Assembly (NCBI RefSeq): GCF_036327415.1
Contig: NZ_CP123961.1
Coordinates: 806,001 to 870,000 of the forward strand
Reading direction: 5' to 3'
DNA from: Bartonella grahamii subsp. shimonis
GTDB taxonomy: Bacteria > Pseudomonadota > Alphaproteobacteria > Rhizobiales > Rhizobiaceae
DNA: 64,000 nt
Part shown: positions 25,175-33,154 of the stretch, piece by piece
How positions within the stretch are numbered: the first letter of the stretch is position 1
How the letters are laid out: each line of letters starts with the position of its first letter
Position numbers and translations under genes: made by a program
The notes under the pieces: model-generated
What the model was told of the DNA's origin: nothing
Databases searched by the model: none
The model's input: the letters and a program-made list of their open reading frames with translations, nothing else

Positions 25175-25481
25175 TCATTATACATATCGTGTTTTGTGGT
25201 CGCAAGAAGATGAGGAATATGTCGGATTGTGTGCAGAATTCCCATCCCTTTCATGGTTAGATTCTCAAGCAGAGAAAGCTTTAAAAGGCATTATGGACCT
25301 TGTTTCAGAAGTTGTTGAGGACATGCAACATAATGGAGAAGAAGTTCCTGTACCTTTGTCACATGGTAAATACAGTGGTAAGTTTCAATTAAGAATACCA
25401 CCAGAGCTCCATAGAAAACTCGCAATACAAGCCGCTGAAAATGGTGTGAGTTTAAACAGATACATTTCTTCTAAACTTTGA
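25164..25481 (+). CDS. hicB: HicB-type antitoxin, TA module 4
   Basis: The 105-residue protein has a degraded-RNase-H-like N-terminus (YRVLWSQEDEEYVGLCAEFPSLSWL) and a ribbon-helix-helix end (GKFQLRIPPELHRKLAIQAAENGVSLNRYISSKL). Binds HicA and likely the promoter. Confidence 0.88.
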   Translation: MNNNHYTYRVLWSQEDEEYVGLCAEFPSLSWLDSQAEKALKGIMDLVSEVVEDMQHNGEEVPVPLSHGKYSGKFQLRIPPELHRKLAIQAAENGVSLNRYISSKL

Positions 25482-25523
25482 ATCTTTTAAAAGTCTATAC
25501 GTACTAAAAGAAAATTAATTCTT

Positions 25524-25670
25524 ATGAAAACCTCTAAATTAAAACAAATGCCCGTTTTTAAGACGGATAAAGAAGCAGAAAACTTTGTTGATACTGCTGA
25601 TCTTACAGATTATGACTTAACGGGTTTTAAGCCTGTTCATTTCGAATTTTTACCTAAAGAAGCCTCTTAA
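25524..25670 (+). CDS. Short BrnA/CopG-type antitoxin fragment
   Basis: A 48-residue frame (LKQMPVFKTDKEAENFVDTADLTDYDLTGFKPVHFEFLPKEAS) matches the N-terminal toxin-binding part of the CopG antitoxin family associated with BrnT-like toxins, but the ribbon-helix-helix end is missing. No toxin gene is adjacent. Probably a truncated leftover. Confidence 0.55.
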   Translation: MKTSKLKQMPVFKTDKEAENFVDTADLTDYDLTGFKPVHFEFLPKEAS

Positions 25671-25674
25671 CCAC

Positions 25675-25698
25675 CTCCCCATTTTTGAGAACGGGGAG
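25675..25698. repeat. CCCC/GGGG hairpin at cassette end (copy 4 of 6)
   Basis: CTCCCC (25675-25680) faces GGGGAG (25693-25698) with additional A/T pairs inside. It lies between the antitoxin fragment and the convergent 92-aa gene. Confidence 0.7.
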
Positions 25699-25718
25699 AT
25701 AAAATTATGTTTTTAAAG

Positions 25719-25997
25719 TTAAGCAGCTTTTACAACAGGGCACTCCAAAGTAGGAGCATAGGCTCGCAACAAAGAATCCATACGATGTGGAAGTTCTGAA
25801 GCTCCAAAATCTGTCAAAATTGCTAAGATTTTTGTAATATTGGGCACGTCATCTTGAAGCTTTAAAACCAGAGCATCTACGACCGATTCCATTACCTCAA
25901 CTATAGCATTGCAGTCCTCATCTCCAACGCTTTGATGATTGGAAAGCTTAAACAATGCCATCCATAAATCGCACAAAAAATCGACACTGCTATTCAT
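25719..25997 (-). CDS. 92-aa cassette protein of unknown function (copy C)
   Basis: ATG at 25997 overlaps the antirepressor stop by ATGA. The family core is kept (SVDFLCDLWMALFKLSNHQSV, VDALVLKLQDDVPNITKILAILTDFG), ending LECPVVKAA. The gene is intact although its antirepressor carries a stop mutation. Confidence 0.75.
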   Translation of the reverse strand: MNSSVDFLCDLWMALFKLSNHQSVGDEDCNAIVEVMESVVDALVLKLQDDVPNITKILAILTDFGASELPHRMDSLLRAYAPTLECPVVKAA

Positions 25998-26725
25998 TGC
26001 ACACCTCCATGGATTTGTTCTCTTAAACATGCCAATCCTCTGGATGTGATTTTTGTTGAAGGCAGCATCTTTTCTGTACCATCCAGTCTTTGGATGGTAA
26101 TAGCGGGACAATCCATGAATCCTTTCTTGATCTTATCCTGATAAGGTAACAGAGGCGCCCCTGGAGCACGTCGATACACCCAATCATGTTTACGCAAGTA
26201 ATCTATTAAATCCTTAGGTCGTACTTCAAGCATCTTTGCTGCTTCTATCAAACCAAACAAACCATCAGAGCGTTTTAAGCCATCCAAAGCTTTTGCTTTT
26301 GGTGTCAATTCAGCAATAGTATGATCTTTCTGCTCGATTTGGCTTTGTAGATGATTCAAGAAACCTATCATTGCTTGAGGACTTGAGTAATCTATTTATA
26401 GTGTTGTGACTTGTTTCAAAAGTCGTTCACATTTGATAAAGTATTGACGTGCTTCATGCCCTTTATCATTACGCTCTATCATCGAAAGATGTTTAGCCAT
26501 GTCTAATGTAATGTGGCATTCTTTTACCTTTCCACCGTTTTCTAAATTTTTAGAAAGCGTTATAAAGTTTATATTTTCCAGAAATTTACATTCTTTAATG
26601 CGATTTTTAATCCAGTCTGCAAACTTTGATGTAATTTCCAAAAATGCGTGCAACTCACGCGCATTAACAGTTTGAACAGTTTCCTGATCAATAACCTGTT
26701 CTGATATTTCTATAAGTGTGTTCAT
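25994..26725 (-). pseudogene. AntA/KilAC antirepressor interrupted by a stop codon, copy C
   Basis: The AntA part (26396-26725, ARELHAFLEITSKFADWI, CHITLDMAKHLSMIERNDKG) ends at TAA (26396-26398). In the same frame the linker and KilAC domain continue to 25994 (IDYSSPQAMIGFLNHLQSQ, GLFGLIEAAKMLEVRPKDL). So one nonsense change, not a frameshift, splits it. The isolated AntA domain of 109 residues could still be made. Confidence 0.8.
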
Positions 26726-26765
26726 AATGAACTCCTAGTTGTTAGAGGTTTCTTAATGACACTCT

Positions 26766-26967
26766 AAAAGAGCGCCGGGCGCTAAGAAACACGGCAACTA
26801 GCCCGTCGTTACGCTTTCCCCGTGAAGGTATTTTATGGCATAACCACACCCGACACGATCATTATATGCATGTAGCATATAATGAGTCAAAGTCTTTACA
26901 ATGTGCGGAAGACTAATTATTTCGGCAACCAATCCGCTAGTTGTTTTAAGGTGTTTCTTAGGCACCT
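26766..26967 (-). ncRNA. Brt-like leader RNA, copy C
   Basis: Outer promoter -35 26996-27001, -10 26974-26979, 16-base spacer. Plus-strand positions: P 26936-26943 and 26951-26961; M 26782-26792 and 26795-26802; T 26735-26741 and 26748-26755. The pairing bases are the same as in copy A while loops and the -10 flank differ. It precedes the broken antirepressor C. Confidence 0.72.
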
Positions 26968-27110
26968 GATTCGATTATTCATACTCCTGTCACAATGTCA
27001 AACAGTAATATCACTTTTTTTTAAAAATAAATAAGCGTATCTTTACTTTATTTATCGACTCACTTCAGATCTATTAGCTTTCTTTTTTATTTATAGTGGA
27101 GGGGAAAATA

Positions 27111-28196
27111 ATGCTCGACATACTTGATACAATTGCGGTGATCGTATGTTTATTGTCGTTACCGGTAATGGTTGTCGGACTTGTTTTAGTGTGTATAAAA
27201 AAATGGCGTAAAAATGGATTGAAAACCCTTGGCATTGGAGTTTTATTATTTCTCAGCTCTGCAATATTAGGTGCTTTTTTTTTTCACAAAATCGATCCAG
27301 ATCAAGTTGCGTACAATAATGAAATTTTTTCCTCATCTTCGACTTTATTAATAAATGTTGTGACTCAAAATGAAAGCGTAACACGGGCACTACCTGAGAA
27401 TACTGATAAGCACAGTATCCATGTTCAAGACAAAAAATCAGACGAAAATGATGGGCTAGGCTTTTGGAGCTGGTTTTGGTTAATTTTCTTTGTATTTATT
27501 GCATTGTCTATTTTTGTTCATTGGCAAGATAAACGCAAAAAACTTTCTGAAGAAAAAGTTTCAGAGCAGGTTTTAATGCCTCCTCCCCATATCCATCCTT
27601 CCTCTGATTTATCAGTTGTTAATAAAATGTCGCCGGAACTTGAAAAAAAACGGTTAGAAAAGAGGGTACAGATCTTTCTTCTTTGTGCTTTACTGATTGG
27701 AGGTATTGTCGTAATAATAAGTATTACACTATGGTTATTAGTGCCAATACTTATCGTTTTACCTTTGATTATCTCTGCCTATATTGCAAGTAAAAAGGAA
27801 AAACGCTTTGAAGAAGAAGTTGCTCTGTGGCAATCAGATATTCCTCCCTCTAATTTTGAGGAAGCATGTAAAATGTTTCAAGAACTTGACGCAAGTGAAT
27901 ATGATTATCGTTTAGCGCGTAATGAAAAACTATTGGGAGTTCAAGAGCACGTTACCTTCGATATTGGCGAAAAGACTCCAATTTTAGGACGTCTTTTAGT
28001 AACAAATCAAGCTATTGTATTTGAAAGCCCTGAAGATAATGAAAGGACTACTTGGACACGAATTGCATCAGTAGCTATAACATACCAACGATGTCGCATC
28101 AGTCACCGTACCGGGGCACCATGGAATTACCAATTTAGTACGATTCCAAGTCCAAGATTTGCAGCAGTGGTTAGAGCTCTTGGAAAAGCTTATTGA
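27111..28196 (+). CDS. Multi-pass membrane protein with PH-like C-terminal region, prophage cargo
   Basis: ATG at 27111 is chosen because GGAGGGG lies just before it. The 361-residue protein has membrane segments at about residues 5-28, 37-56, 116-134 and a hairpin near 188-224. The cytoplasmic end (ILGRLLVTNQAIVFES...TTWTRIASVAITYQRCRI) resembles bacterial PH-like or short-linker SHOCT/GRAM-type modules by eye only. It is transcribed against the phage late genes and lies between the head genes and cassette C, as cargo genes often do. I do not recognise its function; superinfection exclusion is one guess. Confidence 0.6.
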   Translation: MLDILDTIAVIVCLLSLPVMVVGLVLVCIKKWRKNGLKTLGIGVLLFLSSAILGAFFFHKIDPDQVAYNNEIFSSSSTLLINVVTQNESVTRALPENTDKHSIHVQDKKSDENDGLGFWSWFWLIFFVFIALSIFVHWQDKRKKLSEEKVSEQVLMPPPHIHPSSDLSVVNKMSPELEKKRLEKRVQIFLLCALLIGGIVVIISITLWLLVPILIVLPLIISAYIASKKEKRFEEEVALWQSDIPPSNFEEACKMFQELDASEYDYRLARNEKLLGVQEHVTFDIGEKTPILGRLLVTNQAIVFESPEDNERTTWTRIASVAITYQRCRISHRTGAPWNYQFSTIPSPRFAAVVRALGKAY

Positions 28197-28286
28197 TTTT
28201 AAAGGTATACCATATAAACCTCCCTTACTTTATCTCTCGCAAGATAAGCTTATACATACCGGATTCAGAGGCTTGGACATCTGTGA

Positions 28287-28577
28287 TCACGAAGTGCTCT
28301 TGAGAAGAGGGGCTTTGCTGTCTTCAGGGGAAATGATTACAACATTATCTTGAGGGTTTGGTGGTAAGCCGCCGATATCATTGATACAAAGATCAAGTTC
28401 TTTTCTTGCAATTGTGGTAGGGATTCTGCCACCGGCCTCCGATTCTGAATGTTTAATGGTGTAAATCGCTGTGATCTGAAACGATTGTTGATTGTCCTTT
28501 CGCGTGTAGATGATGGGCTGCCCAAAGGTATTGCGTACATCTTTAACCATTTGATTTAGCAGCCCGTGCCATCGCAT
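28287..28577 (-). CDS. Phage head-tail attachment-like protein (gpFII-like)
   Basis: ATG at 28577 has GGAGCG upstream; the 96-residue protein follows the capsid gene directly. MVKDVRNTFGQPIIYTRKD, FQITAIYTIKHSE and RIPTTIARKELDLC fit lambda gpFII-like joining proteins in size, position and pattern. Confidence 0.6.
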   Translation of the reverse strand: MRWHGLLNQMVKDVRNTFGQPIIYTRKDNQQSFQITAIYTIKHSESEAGGRIPTTIARKELDLCINDIGGLPPNPQDNVVIISPEDSKAPLLKSTS

Positions 28578-28578
28578 G

Positions 28579-29646
28579 TTATTTCGCTCCAATCACGGCT
28601 TTAAACAGCATTTCAGGGCGTGTACAGATGTAAAGCGGATAGCTGTACACCACAAGTTCGGCCCATGTATTGTAATCAGGATCTGGAATAAGAATGGTGT
28701 AGAGAGGTTTTCCAATCGTATGAGAAAAATTCTCGGTTTCTGCTGGTGCAAAAGCTTTCAGGAATACACCAGGCGCATCAACAGGAAAGAATTGACATTC
28801 ATCAGGCTTAATTCCTATGGCGCGCTTTGTTCCAGCCTTCGCACTCACATTATAGTTGTGAATACTCCGGTAATTAATGAAAGTGACACCTGCAAAGTCA
28901 AAACTGCCAAAACTTCCAGAACCAATTGCACTTGGTGTTGCAACACCTCCGGCGCTATTGAGGGTCTGTGCTAAAGCTGTGTTTAAATAGGTTTCACGAA
29001 TTGTTTTATGGTTTTTCAATTTGGAAAAGAATTCATTCCCACAAAGCCCAATAATGCGTGAACGATCAGAAAACGCCCCGTTTGAAGCTTCAATCATCCT
29101 CATAATGACTTGATCAACATTGTCAGCAACATTGGTTGTCTCAACATTCAGTTTAAAGTCAATGGGCTTTGGTGGTGTAATTTCCCATTCCTTGTACCAG
29201 TCAACAATGACAGAGCCATCGGCATCAAGGACAACGCCTTGAACAGCGCCAAGCTGCATATTTTCCCATGTCAATTCGATTTCAGAAATCAGTTTCTTTT
29301 GTTTTCTGGCAATATATTTCATTGCTGTCTCGAGTTGATTTTTTGTGCCAAATTCACGCCGGTTCTGGATTTCCTCTGATTTTACGGTATCACTTTTGGC
29401 AATCCGTGTTGTTTGATAAAATTGAGGGCAATCAGTTTTGTCATCATTTGCAAAAGACATACCGCGTTCACTGGTTTGAATAAGTGATATGTCACTCCTT
29501 TTAATGCCAACGATTTCTGTACTCGTCTCGATTTCTTCAAAAAGATCGAGAGAACCGATAATACCAGGTTTAAACTCATAGTTTTCAATGGCTTTCATCA
29601 TTGTGATGCTTGAGAAAGCATCATGTTTAAAAAAATTCATATCCAT
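28579..29646 (-). CDS. Major capsid protein (lambda gpE family)
   Basis: The 355-residue protein shows the phage capsid E pattern (DAFSSITMMKAIENYEFKPGIIGSLDLFEE, TTRIAKSDTVKSEEIQNRREFGT in parts; IGLCGNEFFSKLKNHKTIRETYL; YPLYICTRPEMLFKAVI). Intact and in the expected place after the decoration protein. Confidence 0.93.
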   Translation of the reverse strand: MDMNFFKHDAFSSITMMKAIENYEFKPGIIGSLDLFEEIETSTEIVGIKRSDISLIQTSERGMSFANDDKTDCPQFYQTTRIAKSDTVKSEEIQNRREFGTKNQLETAMKYIARKQKKLISEIELTWENMQLGAVQGVVLDADGSVIVDWYKEWEITPPKPIDFKLNVETTNVADNVDQVIMRMIEASNGAFSDRSRIIGLCGNEFFSKLKNHKTIRETYLNTALAQTLNSAGGVATPSAIGSGSFGSFDFAGVTFINYRSIHNYNVSAKAGTKRAIGIKPDECQFFPVDAPGVFLKAFAPAETENFSHTIGKPLYTILIPDPDYNTWAELVVYSYPLYICTRPEMLFKAVIGAK

Positions 29647-29658
29647 ACGTATAATCTC

Positions 29659-30033
29659 CTATCGCATTGTAACATAATTTTGGTTATTGTCTTCTAAAGA
29701 CTGAATGGCCGCGTTCTTTTGCTCATCTGTGATGGCATCTGGCCATAGCAGTTCAGAAGCTTTCACTGTGCATAAGCGTGCTGTAATCACAGCGCGTTGA
29801 TCGGCGCCTGTTGCGTCAACAGTGGCAAAAGAAATCCCTGCCGGTGTTTGACTGCCATCTGATGCTGCTGGATTAAGGGGGATGTATTTTTCTGATGCTG
29901 TAATTTTCCCCATGACAGTTCCCGCTTCAATGAATGCTCCTGATGCAAAAACCACTTCCTCGTTTGACATATCAGGGTCATAGGGTCCAAGATAAGCCCC
30001 ATTGCGTACGTCGTCATAAATAATATTCGTCAT
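29659..30033 (-). CDS. Head decoration protein (lambda gpD-like)
   Basis: ATG at 30033 overlaps the preceding stop (ATGA). The 124-residue protein (EVVFASGAFIEAGTVMGKITASEKYIPLNP, PAGISFATVDATGADQRAVITARL in parts) fits the gpD family that caps the capsid trimers. Confidence 0.85.
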   Translation of the reverse strand: MTNIIYDDVRNGAYLGPYDPDMSNEEVVFASGAFIEAGTVMGKITASEKYIPLNPAASDGSQTPAGISFATVDATGADQRAVITARLCTVKASELLWPDAITDEQKNAAIQSLEDNNQNYVTMR

Positions 30034-30473
30034 TTCACTGCCCTCCAAGCTGCTTCCCATTTTGCGTGAATCTTTGCCTTGCTCGTCCCATCACTATGAG
30101 GAGCATAAGGCGAGACTTTTAAAGACGCGCTTTGAGAGCTAGCAGCCGTCAACACACACTGGCGTGCTTTCTCGAGACTCATACCGTTTTGAATAGCTTT
30201 TGCTGCGTCAAAAGAAACGCCTAAGTGCTTTGCTTGCCTTTCAAGGTTGGTCAGTGCTTTGGCGCGCTTTCTTTCTTTTTCAAGCACGGCTTTCATATCT
30301 TCGCGCTTGTTTTCATGGTCCTCATTGTCTTCGTCCTCTTCGTCTTCTTCTTCGTCAAAGATTTCGGCGTTTTTGTCGACGTCACTATCGTCTTCGTCCT
30401 CTTCCTCGTCATTGATGATGTCGACAATTTTTTCATCATCATCTTCTTCAGCGCGGTATTGTGTACGTGCCAT
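30030..30473 (-). CDS. Highly acidic scaffold-like protein overlapping the protease gene
   Basis: The 147-residue protein has a strongly acidic N-terminal half (runs of Asp/Glu) and a helical basic end (ALTNLERQAKHLGVSFDAAKAI). AAGGA precedes the ATG. Its first 181 bases overlap the end of the S49 protease gene in another frame. By position, between C and D, it corresponds to the lambda Nu3 scaffold region, but here it is out of frame with C. Scaffold role is inference. Confidence 0.6.
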   Translation of the reverse strand: MARTQYRAEEDDDEKIVDIINDEEEDEDDSDVDKNAEIFDEEEDEEDEDNEDHENKREDMKAVLEKERKRAKALTNLERQAKHLGVSFDAAKAIQNGMSLEKARQCVLTAASSQSASLKVSPYAPHSDGTSKAKIHAKWEAAWRAVK

Positions 30474-31369
30474 GTGTTTTGTCCTTCTTTTGTTGTTGCT
30501 GTTGGGTTTTGTGATATGGAATCCGTTAAGGATTCCAAAGCTTGCGCAAGGGTCCCTTGCGCATCTGCTAATCCAAGTTTGATAGCTTGGCTGCCTATAA
30601 AAGTTTCTGCCTTCGTGTCACGAATTGCATCAGCATTTAAGCGTCTGTTTTGCGCCACCAAATCGACAAACATCTCGTAGAGCAGGGCGCAATCTGCTTG
30701 CATTTTTATCTGTGCTGTATCAGCCAAGGGCTCGTGAGGATTGCCATGAACTTTGTGATCACCTTCAAAGACAAAGGTCCATTTATGCCCGTGTTTTTCA
30801 TCTGCACGGGATTGGTCAAGATGGGCGCAAACAACCCCAATCGAGCCCACAACCCCTGTACGAGCAACCCATATTTGAGAAGCAGAACAGGCAATGGCAT
30901 AAGCTGCAGAACAGGCAAATTCATTAGCATGCGCCCAAATGGGCTTGTCGTATTGTTTTGAGAGTGTTTGAAACTCTTCAACTAAATCAAACACACCGCC
31001 GGCTTCTCCACCGCCGCTGTCAATATCCAGTAAAACAGCGCGAACATCAGGTTGTGCAATGGCTTCACGAAAAGAAGCCCTTAAACCTTCATAAGAGGTT
31101 AATCCTGAGAGAGCCCCAAGCCATGCACCACGGCGCACAAGCGTGCCATGAACTGGTAGTATAGCAATATTGTTTTGTACTACATAAGTTTCAGGGGGTC
31201 TTAAAGCTTCCGTATCCCCTTGCGCAAAAGCCTTAAGGGGAAACTTTTCTCCTGCAAAAAGCCGTGGTGCAAGAGCATTCAAAATGATATCAAGCTTTGT
31301 GGAGGCAAGCATGAGGGGAACACCAAAAAGCCGTGATGCCAAAAACGGCATATCAAGATTATTCACCAT
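30293..31369 (-). CDS. Capsid-maturation protease, S49 family (lambda gpC-like)
   Basis: ATG at 31369 (or 31375) fits after the portal end. The 358-residue protein has the S49 core: VLLDIDSGGGEAGGVF, FACSAAYAIACSA with the Ser nucleophile, and TGVVGSIGVVCAH. The last ~60 residues (KKMMMKKLSTSS...TKTMRTMKTSAKI) are the other-frame reading of the acidic gene, so either dual coding is used or the true end is a frameshift into that gene. Confidence 0.85.
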   Translation of the reverse strand: MVNNLDMPFLASRLFGVPLMLASTKLDIILNALAPRLFAGEKFPLKAFAQGDTEALRPPETYVVQNNIAILPVHGTLVRRGAWLGALSGLTSYEGLRASFREAIAQPDVRAVLLDIDSGGGEAGGVFDLVEEFQTLSKQYDKPIWAHANEFACSAAYAIACSASQIWVARTGVVGSIGVVCAHLDQSRADEKHGHKWTFVFEGDHKVHGNPHEPLADTAQIKMQADCALLYEMFVDLVAQNRRLNADAIRDTKAETFIGSQAIKLGLADAQGTLAQALESLTDSISQNPTATTKEGQNTWHVHNTALKKMMMKKLSTSSMTRKRTKTIVTSTKTPKSLTKKKTKRTKTMRTMKTSAKI

Positions 31370-32903
31370 TTGCATGTGCCTCACTGCCTTGGTTGCTTTC
31401 ATAAGTCTCAGAAGGGTCTGAAATTGCGGTATCAATTACTTGATTGCTACCAGCCGGTGCCGCCATATCGGTGTCAAAAGATAAGCCGCGCGCACGAGCA
31501 TCTGTGTGTTCTTCTTGCATTTCGGCATGAATGCTGTCGATATCAAAGCCGCGCTCGGCAAGTGCCATGCGTCGTGTTTTCAAGCCTGCACGGATTTCTT
31601 CTTTTTCCGCTGAGATATCCTTGTTTGGATCAATCATTTCAAGTGGGGGCGCAAAGCTTTCACATTGAAGCCATGGCAAGGGATTTTCTTCCCACCCTGG
31701 CAAATTGACGCATTTGACAAGCACTGCCATTTCAACAAAACGCTCCCATATAATGCGATTAAACTGAAAGGCAATGATATGTTCACGCCATTGTTTAACA
31801 TGACGTCTAAACTGAATGATGGAGGTGCGCACATTTGAAAAATTCCCGCGCGTAACGTCTCCAGTCACAACGGCATAAGGCATATTAAGTGCTGCACAAA
31901 TTTTCAAGATATTGCGAAATTGAAAAGCTTCATAAGAACCACCAACCTCAACAGGATTTGAGAATGTAACCTCTTTATTCTCTCCTAAATAAAGAGATGC
32001 ACCGGGCGCAATGACAGGCGCTTTGTATTCTTCTTCAACGTTGTTTTTATCACGATTATCGGATAATTTTTCGACGTTTGGTGAATTGTCCTTGACAAAC
32101 GCCGCGAAAAGAGCCGCCGTCCTTTTTCTATCGAGTTCTGCGTCATCATAGGATTCGAGTTGAAAGATTTTTGTCATACAGCGCGTTATTTTGGGAGAAC
32201 CGCGCAATTGTCCGGCAATACGGCGCTCTTTGATATGAAGGACCATTTCAGCAGGAACACGCACGCGCTCTTGGCTCTTAAATGCACTGTTTGCAGGGCA
32301 ATCATCATAGGGGTGATGTTCCCAGAAATGATAAGCAACACGCTTACCACTGGCGTTAAATTCAATCCCCATACGAATGTAATTGCCTTCAATCTCAGCC
32401 GGTCCATTGTAGGAAAGGTCCAACATTTCGGTGGGATAAACTTGCAATTGAAGAGGCACACCAGAGCGCCCGTAGAGATCAACATAATGCAATCTTACAA
32501 AGCACTCTCCGGTTAAAAAGACCTCTCGTGCAATGGTTGCTTGAAGTCCATAAAAGCTGGTATCTTCATCATAATCGGCTTCATCAACCCATTGCCACCA
32601 TAAGTCTAAAAGCTTTTTCTTTTCTTCTTGAAAACCTTCAATACGAGGATAAGGTTTAATCCCATCACTGACAGCCGCAGAGACCCATTCCTCCGTTGCA
32701 GACCCATAAAGAGCTTCATTGTCATAAAGCCATCTTGAACGGGCAACAATGGTATCACCGCATTCCTCAATGGCTTTATTGATATGTTTTTTGGCGGGGT
32801 CAAAACCACCCATACGGCGGCTTTTGCTTGCCGCTTCAAAATGGGGATTGTGTTGACGAGAAATTGTAAAAAAGCCTGTGAGTTTATTGATAAAGCCAGC
32901 CAT
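31359..32903 (-). CDS. Phage portal protein (lambda gpB family)
   Basis: The 514-residue protein shows the lambda portal pattern (AASKSRRMGGFDPAKKHINKAIEECGDTIVARSRWLYDN in parts; EVFLTGECFVRLHYVD; MVLHIKERRIAGQLRGSP; MPYAVVTGDVTRGNFSNVR). Overlaps gpW by one base. Confidence 0.95.
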   Translation of the reverse strand: MAGFINKLTGFFTISRQHNPHFEAASKSRRMGGFDPAKKHINKAIEECGDTIVARSRWLYDNEALYGSATEEWVSAAVSDGIKPYPRIEGFQEEKKKLLDLWWQWVDEADYDEDTSFYGLQATIAREVFLTGECFVRLHYVDLYGRSGVPLQLQVYPTEMLDLSYNGPAEIEGNYIRMGIEFNASGKRVAYHFWEHHPYDDCPANSAFKSQERVRVPAEMVLHIKERRIAGQLRGSPKITRCMTKIFQLESYDDAELDRKRTAALFAAFVKDNSPNVEKLSDNRDKNNVEEEYKAPVIAPGASLYLGENKEVTFSNPVEVGGSYEAFQFRNILKICAALNMPYAVVTGDVTRGNFSNVRTSIIQFRRHVKQWREHIIAFQFNRIIWERFVEMAVLVKCVNLPGWEENPLPWLQCESFAPPLEMIDPNKDISAEKEEIRAGLKTRRMALAERGFDIDSIHAEMQEEHTDARARGLSFDTDMAAPAGSNQVIDTAISDPSETYESNQGSEAHANGE

Positions 32904-33151
32904 TAATAGCCTCGTGATATATTAAAATAGAAAACGCGTGAACGCTTGCGTCCTTCAAGGTCCGCTATTTGTGTGTTCAGCATCTCAAGCGCTCTGCGCA
33001 GTTCCTCAACAGAACGGTTGCTGACTTGCTTATCGCCATGGCGCACCGATTGTGCTCCCGAATAAAGAGCCTCTTCAATTTGTTCACGCCGCCTTTTTAA
33101 ACTTTCCAGTCTGTCAGTTTTGCTGTTTACTTGGTTCAAGTCTGTACCCAT
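32903..33151 (-). CDS. Head-tail joining protein gpW-like
   Basis: The 82-residue protein (LKRRREQIEEALYSGAQSVRHGDKQVSNRSVEELRRALEMLNTQI in parts) fits gpW-like connector proteins between terminase and portal. Three bases separate it from the terminase gene. Confidence 0.85.
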   Translation of the reverse strand: MGTDLNQVNSKTDRLESLKRRREQIEEALYSGAQSVRHGDKQVSNRSVEELRRALEMLNTQIADLEGRKRSRVFYFNISRGY

Positions 33152-33154
33152 AAA

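Noticed and set aside
30200..30680. Several plus-strand frames rich in Phe, Ser and Leu
   Set aside because: They are the antisense reading of the Asp/Glu-rich phage gene; no ribosome sites or family patterns.
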